Shown here: positions 49,682-57,567 of the stretch, one piece after another | Layout of the letters: the number at the start of each line of letters is the position of its first letter | Position numbering within the stretch: the stretch's first letter is position 1 | NCBI RefSeq assembly: GCF_014168815.1 | Contig: NZ_AP021972.1 | Location: 5,084,001-5,148,000, forward strand | DNA length: 64,000 nt | Direction: 5' to 3' | Source of the DNA: Klebsiella sp. WP3-W18-ESBL-02 | GTDB taxonomy: Bacteria > Pseudomonadota > Gammaproteobacteria > Enterobacterales > Enterobacteriaceae | The notes under the pieces: model-generated | Seen by the model: only the letters and a program-made list of their open reading frames with translations | Database searches by the model: none | What the model was told of the DNA's origin: nothing | Program-made: the position numbers and the translations under genes

Positions 49682-49711
49682 AAGGTCGCCTCACGGCGAC
49701 CTTTGTATTTT
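49682..49711 (+). terminator. Terminator of the small transcript
   Basis: AAGGTCGCC / GGCGACCTT, 9-bp perfect stem with TCAC loop, followed by TGTATTTT. Confidence 0.8.
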
Positions 49712-49793
49712 GTAGGCCGGATAAGCCGTTTACACCATCAACCGGCAATGTGCTCGCGGCATACCTGATGGCGCTGCGCTTACCAGGCCTACA
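49712..49793. repeat. REP/BIME element before pelX 3' end
   Basis: GTAGGCCGGATAAGCCG... and the inverted ...GGCGCTGCGCTTACCAGGCCTAC form a two-unit REP array between the convergent small transcript and pelX. Confidence 0.8.
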
Positions 49794-49805
49794 TGACAGA
49801 CCACA

Positions 49806-51983
49806 TTAATCCTTAGTCAGGAAATTCCCGGTATCAAAACTTCCATCCGCATTACGCTTCAGCGGCTGCGGTAACGACAGAGACTGGAAGTCTTCCGCGC
49901 GCAGTTCCTTCCCTTCGGTATTCACGCTTTTACCCTGCTCGATAAAGTAGTTGGTGGCATCGATATTGCCAACAACGGCATCATCGTATTTCCCCGGCTG
50001 GCTGCGCAGCGAAATGTTGTCGCTGAACACGCCCTGGGTGGCGGGATCGCCGTAAGGACTCGGGCGGAAGATAAAGTTAAAGCGCTGGTTATCGACCGCA
50101 ACGTTGTTGACGACCACCAGCTTGCCCGGGTTGAAGTTATCGGTGAAGCCATCGAGATGGTTGCCAACCGCAATACTATTGCGGATCTCATGGGCGACCG
50201 GCTGGCCTTCGCCGCCTAGCTTAAAGCCATTGCTGGTATTATTACGGGCGATGGAGTTTTCAATCACGACCACGCCGTTGGCACCGTCTTCAATCTTGTT
50301 GAACAGGTCGTACCCATCGTCAATGTTATCATGGGAATAGCAGCCTTCCAGTCGGTTACCCTCACCCACGCGCATCTTCACGGCGAAGCCGTCGGCGTTA
50401 ATCTTACCCGGGTCTTCGTTGCTATAAGACTCGGAATTCACCACCCGGTTGTAGCTGGCCCACAGCGGGCGACCAATCTTATCTGCCGAAGATATCTGAA
50501 TCCCGGTATCGTCATTACGGTAAGCGCTGACGTTTTCAATCAGGTTGTGGCTCCCCTGAATACGCAGACTCTTATCGGTGATATCGATACCGCGCAGCGT
50601 CCAGTAGTGGCCGTCAAGCAGCATACCGTGGATAACCGCCTTTCCGGATGCCTCTAGCGTTTTATGGCCGTTTTCAAGGCCGCTAGCGGACAGCGGAATA
50701 TCGGTCTTCGGGTAATCACCCGCAGCGAGCACAATTTTTCCGCCCGGTGGCACTAGCTCAATTGCCGTTTTCAAATCTAATGGCGAACCCTCAGTGCCTT
50801 TGGCGTCGACCTTGCCGTCTGCTGCCGCATACAGCGTGGTAGCCGTAATGCCTTTTTCCTGGCTTACGGTCAGCTGCTGCTCAACCGGTGAACGATCTTT
50901 GCCGCTGGTGGGGGTGAAGCTAATCTGGAACGTATTGTTGTCTTTCAGCCGGGCCGGCAGGGTGAACATTTCGCCGGCTTTAACCGCTTTATTCTCCCCG
51001 ATCACCACTTCATTTTGCCGTACGGTGAACTGCCCGTCGTAGTTAGCACGTGCCTGGAGGGTATACGTTGGCGTCTGACTCTTACTGCCAGAGGCTATCT
51101 GCATTACCACCGGCCACGATTTGGCGACGAAAGGTTTAGAGGCGACGGTTTGGGCCGCTGAGGTGGTTAATGACGCGTTGCTGACGGTAATCCTGGCATT
51201 ACGTGATGCAAAGAAGCCGACGTAATATTGTTGCTTATCCTGAACGGAAATGAGATCGGCATGTGGTACGCGTTCGCTCACCCACTCTTCGCTATTGGCT
51301 GGAGCCCAGGCGGTGATGAAGCCGTCGTTGGTGCGTTCGAGCTTGAGGCGGAAGGTTGGTGATTGGTGAAGATCGATCCCCTCTTTATAGCTGACCTTTT
51401 TGATCTCAGAACCGGCGTTGCCCCACGGCTGAGTAATACCGTTACGTGCAATCGCCTGGAGCTTCACGCGGTAATCATCCTTTTTATCCTGCGTCATGAT
51501 GGCGTTCATCACCATATTTGACGCAGCGGGGAACTCTTCATAGCCTTCTTTCAGCGGCTCCTGGCGCGGAATACCGATGATATCGCGCACCAGCAGGCCT
51601 GCGCCTTCCTGTGCTGCTGGCCTGGCGCCATTTTCCGGACCGAACTGATCCACGGTGACCGTTGCCGAAAGAACAAAGTTCTTATCGGTAGGCAGTGTGG
51701 TGTAGAAGAAGGTCAGGCCATCATGAGAGTTGGCGATTTTTCCGCCGCGGCTTTCAATGGTGATGGGTTTACTGAGATCGGCAATTTGCTGTGGTGTCAG
51801 CGTCTTACCGTCGATGGTAACGTTATTCACGCCCACTTTCTCCGCCAGTACGTTGGAGGAGAAGTTGACGTCGGTGGACTGCCCAAAAGCGATCGCTTTC
51901 CATTGCTGGGGCGTCTGGGCCTGCGCGGAGAGAGAGAGCGCTGCGCTACAGAGGGTAAGAGCCAGAGGTATCTTCTTGTTCAT
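49806..51983 (-). CDS. pelX: PelX-like periplasmic exopolygalacturonate lyase (PL9)
   Basis: The 725-residue protein has a signal peptide (MNKKIPLALTLCSAALSLSAQA, cut before QTPQQ), an N-terminal half of about 370 residues with beta-rich, binding-type sequence, and a C-terminal parallel beta-helix domain (about 390-700) in the style of polysaccharide lyase family 9 (DDTGIQISSADKIG, INADGFAVKMRVGEGN with a probable catalytic Lys, NIDDGYDLFNKIEDG, NNTSNGFKLGGEG). Dickeya PelX of similar size releases unsaturated digalacturonate from polygalacturonate in the periplasm. The family is assigned with good confidence; exo mode is inferred from length and signal peptide. It lies between atp and glmU, where E. 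coli K-12 has no gene. Confidence 0.8.
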   Translation of the reverse strand: MNKKIPLALTLCSAALSLSAQAQTPQQWKAIAFGQSTDVNFSSNVLAEKVGVNNVTIDGKTLTPQQIADLSKPITIESRGGKIANSHDGLTFFYTTLPTDKNFVLSATVTVDQFGPENGARPAAQEGAGLLVRDIIGIPRQEPLKEGYEEFPAASNMVMNAIMTQDKKDDYRVKLQAIARNGITQPWGNAGSEIKKVSYKEGIDLHQSPTFRLKLERTNDGFITAWAPANSEEWVSERVPHADLISVQDKQQYYVGFFASRNARITVSNASLTTSAAQTVASKPFVAKSWPVVMQIASGSKSQTPTYTLQARANYDGQFTVRQNEVVIGENKAVKAGEMFTLPARLKDNNTFQISFTPTSGKDRSPVEQQLTVSQEKGITATTLYAAADGKVDAKGTEGSPLDLKTAIELVPPGGKIVLAAGDYPKTDIPLSASGLENGHKTLEASGKAVIHGMLLDGHYWTLRGIDITDKSLRIQGSHNLIENVSAYRNDDTGIQISSADKIGRPLWASYNRVVNSESYSNEDPGKINADGFAVKMRVGEGNRLEGCYSHDNIDDGYDLFNKIEDGANGVVVIENSIARNNTSNGFKLGGEGQPVAHEIRNSIAVGNHLDGFTDNFNPGKLVVVNNVAVDNQRFNFIFRPSPYGDPATQGVFSDNISLRSQPGKYDDAVVGNIDATNYFIEQGKSVNTEGKELRAEDFQSLSLPQPLKRNADGSFDTGNFLTKD

Positions 51984-52021
51984 ATTATCTTCCTGAATGG
52001 TTGAGCGCCGTAATTATCACC

Positions 52022-52044
52022 AAATCAAAACGCTGTTTCTTTTT
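52022..52044 (-). promoter_or_regulatory. KdgR-like operator 1 upstream of pelX
   Basis: AAATCAAAACGCTGTTTCTT resembles the KdgR box (A/T-rich flank, GAAAC-type arms around a short centre). It begins about 38 bp upstream of the pelX start. KdgR represses pectin genes in enterobacteria until ketodeoxygluconate forms. Confidence 0.6.
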
Positions 52045-52063
52045 TGTTCGTCACAATAATGAG

Positions 52064-52086
52064 TAAATAAAACGCTGTTTTAATTA
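52064..52086 (-). promoter_or_regulatory. KdgR-like operator 2 upstream of pelX
   Basis: TAAATAAAACGCTGTTTTAA repeats the 12-bp core AAAACGCTGTTT of operator 1 exactly, 42 bp (four helical turns) away. Two in-phase copies suggest cooperative binding. Confidence 0.55.
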
Positions 52087-52327
52087 GACGCGTTCTTTAT
52101 TCAGGTGGCAAAAAAACAGGATAAGCAGTGAGATAGCGTAGAATCAGACTGTTGGTCTGATTTCTTACAAGACAAATGGATTTGATATGGACGAAAATAA
52201 GGAAAGAAAAACAGTGCTAAAGGGAATGTTGAACGTTTTATCGGCAGGCCATTTCATGCTGCAAAATATGTAGAATTTTCAACGATAACCCGGTTTACTT
52301 CATACTTAATCTACAGACAGGATACCT
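52087..52327. other. pelX-glmU divergent intergenic region, glmU-proximal part
   Basis: With the KdgR-like part this makes a 344-bp gap. It holds a hairpin AATCAGAC/GTCTGATT (52142-52162) with a short T-rich tail and a 28-codon ORF (52187-52273, starting MDENKERKTVLKGML) that has only a weak ribosome site. The glmU promoter is expected here, but no clear hexamer pair stands out. Confidence 0.45.
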
Positions 52328-53698
52328 ATGTCTAACCGTACCATGAGCGTTGTGATCCTTGCCGCTGGCAAAGGCACACGCATGTATTCCGAACTTCCGA
52401 AAGTGCTGCACACCCTGGCGGGAAAACCCATGGTGCAGCATGTCATTGACGCCGCTAACCATGTCGGCGCGAACCAGGTGCACCTGGTGTACGGCCACGG
52501 TGGCGATTTACTGAAGCAAACCTTAACGGAAGGTAACCTGAACTGGGTGCTTCAGGCTGAACAGCTGGGTACCGGCCACGCCATGCAGCAGGCGGCACCG
52601 TTCTTTGCTGATGACGAAGATATTCTGATGCTGTACGGCGATGTGCCGCTGATCTCGGTGGAAACGCTGCAGCGCCTGCGTGAAGCGAAGCCGCAGGGCG
52701 GCATTGGTCTGCTGACGGTCGTGCTCGACGATCCAACCGGCTATGGCCGTATTACCCGCGAAAACGGTAAAGTTTCTGGCATCGTGGAGCAGAAAGATGC
52801 GAGTGAAGAGCAGCGCCAGATTCGTGAAATTAACACCGGCATTCTGATTGCGAACGGTGCCGATCTCAAACGCTGGCTGGCGAAGCTCGACAACAACAAC
52901 GCGCAGGGCGAGTTCTATATCACCGATATTATCGCGATGGCGTACCACGAAGGGCGTGAGATTGCTGCGGTTCATCCGGCGCGTATCAGTGAAACCGACG
53001 GCGTGAATAACCGCCTGCAGCTGTCACGTCTTGAGCGTATTTATCAGTCCGAACAGGCAGAAAAATTGCTGCTGGCAGGCGTGATGCTGCGCGATCCCGC
53101 GCGCTTCGACCTGCGCGGCACGCTTACGCATGGGCGCGATGTTGAGATTGATACTAACGTTATTCTTGAAGGCAACGTCGTGCTGGGCAACCGCGTCAAA
53201 ATCGGTACCGGCTGCGTCATTAAAAACAGTACCATCGGTGATGGCTGCGAAATTAGTCCATACAGCGTTGTAGAAGATGCCGTTCTCGAGGCGGCCTGTA
53301 CTATCGGGCCGTTTGCTCGTCTGCGTCCCGGCGCTGAGCTGCTGGAAGGGGCACACGTCGGTAACTTTGTCGAAATGAAAAAAGCGCGTCTGGGCAAGGG
53401 CTCGAAGGCCGGTCATCTGACTTACCTCGGCGACGCGGAAATTGGCGACAACGTTAACATCGGCGCAGGGACTATCACCTGCAATTATGATGGTGCGAAC
53501 AAGTTTAAAACCATTATCGGCGACGACGTGTTCGTCGGTTCCGACAGCCAGCTGGTGGCACCGGTCACCATCGGTAACGGCGTGACCATCGCCGCAGGAA
53601 CCACGGTTACCCGTAATGTGGCCGATAATGAGCTGGTGCTGAGCCGCGTACCGCAGGTACACAAGCAAGGCTGGCAGCGTCCGGTGAAGAAGAAGTAG
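52328..53698 (+). CDS. glmU: GlmU, bifunctional UDP-GlcNAc synthesis enzyme
   Basis: The 456-residue protein equals E. coli GlmU. The N-terminal uridyltransferase domain has LAAGKGTRMYSELPK (about residues 11-25); the C-terminal left-handed beta-helix acetyltransferase has hexapeptide repeats and GAGTITCNYDGANK. It acetylates glucosamine 1-phosphate and then forms UDP-GlcNAc for peptidoglycan and LPS. It is cotranscribed with glmS. Confidence 0.98.
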   Translation: MSNRTMSVVILAAGKGTRMYSELPKVLHTLAGKPMVQHVIDAANHVGANQVHLVYGHGGDLLKQTLTEGNLNWVLQAEQLGTGHAMQQAAPFFADDEDILMLYGDVPLISVETLQRLREAKPQGGIGLLTVVLDDPTGYGRITRENGKVSGIVEQKDASEEQRQIREINTGILIANGADLKRWLAKLDNNNAQGEFYITDIIAMAYHEGREIAAVHPARISETDGVNNRLQLSRLERIYQSEQAEKLLLAGVMLRDPARFDLRGTLTHGRDVEIDTNVILEGNVVLGNRVKIGTGCVIKNSTIGDGCEISPYSVVEDAVLEAACTIGPFARLRPGAELLEGAHVGNFVEMKKARLGKGSKAGHLTYLGDAEIGDNVNIGAGTITCNYDGANKFKTIIGDDVFVGSDSQLVAPVTIGNGVTIAAGTTVTRNVADNELVLSRVPQVHKQGWQRPVKKK

Positions 53699-53703
53699 TT
53701 TTT

Positions 53704-53738
53704 TGTAGGCCTGATAAGGCGTAGCCGCCATCAGGCAG
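53704..53738. repeat. REP unit between glmU and glmS
   Basis: GCCTGATAAGGCG...CGCCATCAGGC is a single REP palindrome 5 bp after glmU. In E. coli the glmUS transcript is cut by RNase E near the glmU stop, and the freed glmS mRNA is activated by the RNA GlmZ; the rest of the 180-bp spacer would hold the pairing site, which I did not locate exactly. Confidence 0.75.
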
Positions 53739-53878
53739 ACAGGGGCGAGGCGATAACATAATCTCCCGCCCAACGTGCAGTACCTATAAAAATAACCCCA
53801 TTCTCTACAAGGCTCGGGGCGCCCGGTATACGGGCAACAGGTTGACCGACAACGCGTAAAAAATCGGAACATAAAACT

Positions 53879-55708
53879 ATGTGTGGAATTGTTGGCGCAG
53901 TCGCGCAACGTGATGTAGCTGAAATCCTTCTTGAAGGGCTTCGTCGTCTGGAATACCGCGGATATGACTCTGCCGGTCTGGCCGTCGTCGATGGGCAAGG
54001 GCATATGACCCGCCTGCGCCGCCTGGGCAAAGTCCAGATGCTGGCACAGGCTGCGGAAGAGCACCCGCTGCCAGGCGGCACCGGTATCGCTCACACCCGC
54101 TGGGCAACGCATGGTGAACCTTCAGAAGGCAATGCGCACCCGCATGTGTCTGATCACATTGCGGTGGTGCATAACGGCATCATCGAAAACCACGAACCGC
54201 TGCGTGAAATGCTGCAAGCACGCGGCTATGTCTTCGTTTCAGCGACCGACACCGAAGTGATTGCTCACCTGGTGCACTGGGAAATGGAACAGGGCGGTAC
54301 ATTACGTGAAGCCGTGCTTCGCGCGATTCCGCAGCTGCGCGGAGCGTACGGTACGGTGATCATGGATTCTCGCGATCCGAGCACGCTGCTGGCAGCGCGT
54401 TCCGGCAGTCCTTTGGTTATCGGTCTGGGCATGGGCGAGAACTTTATCGCTTCTGACCAATTAGCGCTGCTGCCGGTCACCCGTCGCTTTATCTTCCTGG
54501 AAGAGGGCGATATCGCGGAGGTTACCCGTCGTACCGTGGCCATTTTCGATAAGACTGGCGCGGAAGTGAAGCGTCAGGATATTGAATCCAACGTGCAGTA
54601 TGATGCGGGTGATAAAGGCATCTACCGCCACTACATGCAAAAAGAGATCTACGAGCAGCCGAACGCGATCAAAAACACCTTAACCGGGCGTATCAGCCAC
54701 GGTCAGGTGGATCTGAGCGAGCTGGGGCCAGAGGCCGATGCGCTGCTCGCTAAGGTTGAGCACATTCAGATTATCGCCTGCGGAACGTCCTATAACTCGG
54801 GCATGGTCGCGCGCTACTGGTTTGAATCGCTGGCCGGTATGCCGTGCGACGTCGAAATCGCCTCTGAATTCCGCTACCGCAAATCGGCCGTGCGCCCGAA
54901 TAGCCTGGTGATCACCCTGTCGCAGTCCGGAGAAACCGCCGATACGCTGGCAGGTCTGCGTCTGACCAAGGAGCTGGGTTACCTGGGCTCGCTGGCGATT
55001 TGTAACGTGGCGGGTTCGTCGTTGGTGCGCGAGTCGGATTTGTCGATCATGACCAAGGCCGGTGCGGAAATTGGCGTCGCGTCGACCAAAGCATTTACCA
55101 CTCAACTGACCGTTTTGCTGCTGCTGGTGGCGAAAATGGCGCGTCTGAAAGGTCAGGATGCGTCCGTTGAGCACGATATCGTCCACGGTTTGCAGGCGCT
55201 GCCGAGCCGTATTGAGCAGATGCTCTCACAGGATAAACGCATTGAAGCGCTGGCAGAAGATTTCTCTGACAAGCATCACGCGCTGTTCCTGGGCCGCGGC
55301 GATCAGTACCCCATCGCACTGGAAGGGGCATTGAAGCTCAAAGAGATCTCCTACATTCACGCAGAAGCGTATGCGGCGGGTGAACTGAAGCACGGCCCGC
55401 TGGCGCTGATTGACGCCGATATGCCGGTGATTGTTGTCGCGCCGAACAACGAGCTGCTGGAAAAACTGAAATCCAACATCGAAGAAGTGCGCGCGCGCGG
55501 CGGTGAGCTGTATGTCTTCGCCGATCAGGATGCGGCATTCAGCAACAGCGATAACATGCATATCATCGAACTGCCGCACGTCGAAGAGGTGATTGCGCCT
55601 ATCTTCTACACCGTGCCGCTGCAGCTGCTGTCTTACCACGTGGCGCTGATTAAGGGCACCGATGTGGATCAGCCGCGTAACCTGGCGAAATCGGTGACAG
55701 TCGAATAA
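53879..55708 (+). CDS. glmS: GlmS, glucosamine-6-phosphate synthase
   Basis: The 609-residue enzyme uses glutamine to convert fructose 6-phosphate to glucosamine 6-phosphate. The catalytic Cys2 starts the glutaminase domain (MCGIVGAVAQRDV, with RLEYRGYDSAG), and two SIS domains follow (GTSYNSGMVARYW; LSQSGETADTL), ending in the conserved QPRNLAKSVTVE tail. Weak ribosome-site purines before the ATG fit its known need for GlmZ activation. Confidence 0.98.
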   Translation: MCGIVGAVAQRDVAEILLEGLRRLEYRGYDSAGLAVVDGQGHMTRLRRLGKVQMLAQAAEEHPLPGGTGIAHTRWATHGEPSEGNAHPHVSDHIAVVHNGIIENHEPLREMLQARGYVFVSATDTEVIAHLVHWEMEQGGTLREAVLRAIPQLRGAYGTVIMDSRDPSTLLAARSGSPLVIGLGMGENFIASDQLALLPVTRRFIFLEEGDIAEVTRRTVAIFDKTGAEVKRQDIESNVQYDAGDKGIYRHYMQKEIYEQPNAIKNTLTGRISHGQVDLSELGPEADALLAKVEHIQIIACGTSYNSGMVARYWFESLAGMPCDVEIASEFRYRKSAVRPNSLVITLSQSGETADTLAGLRLTKELGYLGSLAICNVAGSSLVRESDLSIMTKAGAEIGVASTKAFTTQLTVLLLLVAKMARLKGQDASVEHDIVHGLQALPSRIEQMLSQDKRIEALAEDFSDKHHALFLGRGDQYPIALEGALKLKEISYIHAEAYAAGELKHGPLALIDADMPVIVVAPNNELLEKLKSNIEEVRARGGELYVFADQDAAFSNSDNMHIIELPHVEEVIAPIFYTVPLQLLSYHVALIKGTDVDQPRNLAKSVTVE

Positions 55709-55733
55709 GGTATTACTCTCTGGTAAAAAAGGC
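55675..55733 (+). other. attTn7: attTn7 target site, unoccupied
   Basis: The conserved 3' end of glmS (TnsD-recognised part) and the insertion point about 25 bp past its stop, inside the terminator, are intact. No Tn7 end repeats or 5-bp duplications are seen nearby. Confidence 0.6.
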
Positions 55734-55752
55734 CGCATAGCGGCCTTTTTTT
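55725..55752 (+). terminator. Terminator of glmUS
   Basis: AAAAAAGGCCGC / GCGGCCTTTTTT stem with a 3-nt loop and T tail, 17 bp after the glmS stop. Confidence 0.93.
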
Positions 55753-56171
55753 TATTGGTGACATGACACAATAATCGTGTGATTTTTCGTTCGAAACTTA
55801 ACCATAGCACAAAATGCAAATAAAATACCGGAATAATGATTATTCTATTTTTATCTTTTTGATATTGATTTCTTTAGCGTTATTTTTACTCTGGTATAAA
55901 TTTATTCTGAATTATCATGCATTTTATGCAAGAATCTTAATGTATGTGTATAATTTAAATGTGTTATATATATATTTTGTCTTTGGTTTTACGTGTGGTA
56001 TTGAAATATTACAATTATTCCACCGGAATAAATAAATTTTCATTCTGGAAATTAATTTATTTATCTTGTGACTAATTTGACTCCAGATGTATCATCATCC
56101 TGCAATTAAACCTCTATGTATATTATCGATAAAAATAGTGGTTATTATAATCAATGTTTATGGAGTCTAAA
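55753..56171. other. AT-rich region upstream of the fimbrial operon
   Basis: About 420 bp of markedly AT-rich DNA, unlike glmS or pst on either side. It should carry the fimbrial promoter. A 73-codon ORF (55814-56035, two hydrophobic stretches) is open but lacks a ribosome site. No fimB/fimE-type recombinase or inverted-repeat switch pair was found. Confidence 0.6.
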
Positions 56172-56744
56172 ATGAAAGGAAAATTAACGGCTATTTCTTT
56201 AGCATTGTCCTCAGTATTTTTTCTCGGACATGCGATGGCCTCTGATGGTACTGTCCACTTCCGTGGTGAAGTGATTGACAGTACGTGTGAAGTGACCTCA
56301 GATACCAAAGATCAGAATGTCGACTTAGGTAAAGTAAACCGCACTGCATTCACCGGTGCAGGTTCTACCGCCGCGCCGATGGCTTTTGATATCAAATTGA
56401 AATCGTGCCCAGATACGTATACTAAAGCTGCCGTACGCTTTGACGGCACTGAAGATGCTAGTGGTAATGGCGATCTGGCTATTGGTAATCCGCTAAATAC
56501 TTCAAACCCTGGTGATTATACCGGTACTGAACCCGCACCTGTTACCGCAACTGGCGTGGCCATTCGTATCTATAACAAAGCTGACAACTCTCAGGTTAAG
56601 CTGTATGAAAAATCGGCTGAAACCCCGATTGTTTCTGGTAAAGCTGCTATGCCATTTATCGCACGTTATGTTGCAACTGCTGCAAGCGTCACTGCCGGTA
56701 CTGCTAATGCTGATTCTCAGTTTACTGTGGAATATGTGAAGTAA
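56172..56744 (+). CDS. Major fimbrial subunit (FimA/PapA-type pilin)
   Basis: The 190-residue precursor has a signal peptide (MKGKLTAISLALSSVFFLGHAMA), then an N-terminal extension SDGTVHFRGEVIDS typical of donor-strand pilins, two Cys (in STCEV and KSCPD) that should form the pilin disulfide, and a C-terminal beta-zipper FTVEYVK with penultimate-type Tyr. The ATG at 56172 follows GGAG at 56162-56165; upstream in-frame ATGs at 56154 and 56160 lack one. A 115-bp gap with a GCGCTCG/CGAGCGTC hairpin separates it from the chaperone, as expected where the major subunit is made in excess. The exact fimbrial type was not identified. Confidence 0.9.
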   Translation: MKGKLTAISLALSSVFFLGHAMASDGTVHFRGEVIDSTCEVTSDTKDQNVDLGKVNRTAFTGAGSTAAPMAFDIKLKSCPDTYTKAAVRFDGTEDASGNGDLAIGNPLNTSNPGDYTGTEPAPVTATGVAIRIYNKADNSQVKLYEKSAETPIVSGKAAMPFIARYVATAASVTAGTANADSQFTVEYVK

Positions 56745-56859
56745 TATAAGGAATCATTATTTTATTTTGATTTTTATTGTTAATTAGATGGCGCTCGTCA
56801 CTGTGCTATCCCTTTGTCTTTATTGAGGCGAGCGTCTTTTTACTTTTTTGGATGTGTGT

Positions 56860-57546
56860 ATGTCCGGTAATTTTATTAATGTAATATTATTTCTGCTTTG
56901 TTCATTTTATTCATCGTTATCTTTTTCCGGTGTTGTGGTGGGTGGTACACGAATTATTTTTCCTGGTAACGCACCTGATGCAACAATATCTATCTATAAT
57001 AAAGAAACAAAACTACCCTATTTAATTCAATCATGGGTCGATCCATTTGGCAAAGATGATAAAAGTAAACCACCGTTTACAACAATACCTCCGGTATCTC
57101 GTCTTGAGGCAGGCCAGGAGAAAATTTTACGTATTGTGAAAACATCAGGCAGTCTTCCTGAAGACCGTGAATCTGTTTTTTGGTTTAATGTTAAAAATAT
57201 ACCTCCATCTGGTGATAATCAAGAGAGAAGCTCTCTTGAAATCGCTATCAAAACTCGAATTAAACTTTTCTGGCGTCCTACATCGATAACGATCACACCG
57301 GAAAAAGCGATTGCCAACGTCACCTGGAAGCACCAGGGAAATAATTTGGTGGTAACAAATCAGAATCCGATTCATATCAATATAATGAGCGTTGCGGTTG
57401 ATGGGAAAGATATCTCATTGAATATGATTAGGCCTTTTGAAACCCTGACGCTGGATATCCCAGCCGGTGCTTCAGGCCGGACGTTGGTATGGAAATTCAT
57501 TAACGATTACGGTGCGGTCAGCGATCCTATCAAACAGGCGCTTTAG
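56860..57546 (+). CDS. Periplasmic fimbrial chaperone (PapD/FimC family)
   Basis: The 228-residue precursor begins with a signal peptide (NVILFLLCSFYSSLSFS) and has the two-Ig chaperone pattern: GVVVGGTRIIFPGN with the conserved Arg of strand A/B, LPYLIQSWVD, PPVSRLEAGQEKILRI, FWFNVKNIPP and the subunit-anchoring Lys in IKTRIKLFWRP. It holds subunits in the periplasm for the usher. The ATG at 56860 is chosen over a TTG at 56848. The first 400 bp are unusually AT-rich compared with the usher. Confidence 0.92.
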   Translation: MSGNFINVILFLLCSFYSSLSFSGVVVGGTRIIFPGNAPDATISIYNKETKLPYLIQSWVDPFGKDDKSKPPFTTIPPVSRLEAGQEKILRIVKTSGSLPEDRESVFWFNVKNIPPSGDNQERSSLEIAIKTRIKLFWRPTSITITPEKAIANVTWKHQGNNLVVTNQNPIHINIMSVAVDGKDISLNMIRPFETLTLDIPAGASGRTLVWKFINDYGAVSDPIKQAL

Positions 57547-57567
57547 TTACCCGATAAGGATGTCACG

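Larger units (their letters stand above)
49450..49711 (+). ncRNA. Candidate CRP-controlled small transcript, unrecognised
   Basis: A transcription unit of about 210-260 nt is inferred between the CRP-type sites and a terminator at 49682-49711. It contains a 23-codon ORF at its 5' end. The 3' half can form GTTCTGTT/AACAGAAC (49613-49620 with 49663-49670) enclosing ACCGC/GCGGT (49630-49634 with 49655-49659), leaving a C/A-rich loop (CGAAAACCACAACACA). It may be a small RNA, a dual-function RNA with a peptide, or a short mRNA. Not matched to any family that I know. Confidence 0.45.

Noticed and set aside
52187..52273. 28-codon ORF upstream of glmU
   Set aside because: The ribosome site is weak, there is no promoter of its own, and the peptide shows no membrane or leader-type pattern; kept only as a note on the intergenic region.
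53024..54112. Minus-strand open frame (362 codons) across glmU-glmS
   Set aside because: It spans the end of glmU, a REP element and the start of glmS in antisense; no protein-like pattern.
55675..56171. Tn7-like element as the vehicle of the fimbrial operon
   Set aside because: The attTn7 site is intact, and no tns genes, end repeats or target duplications are present in the window.
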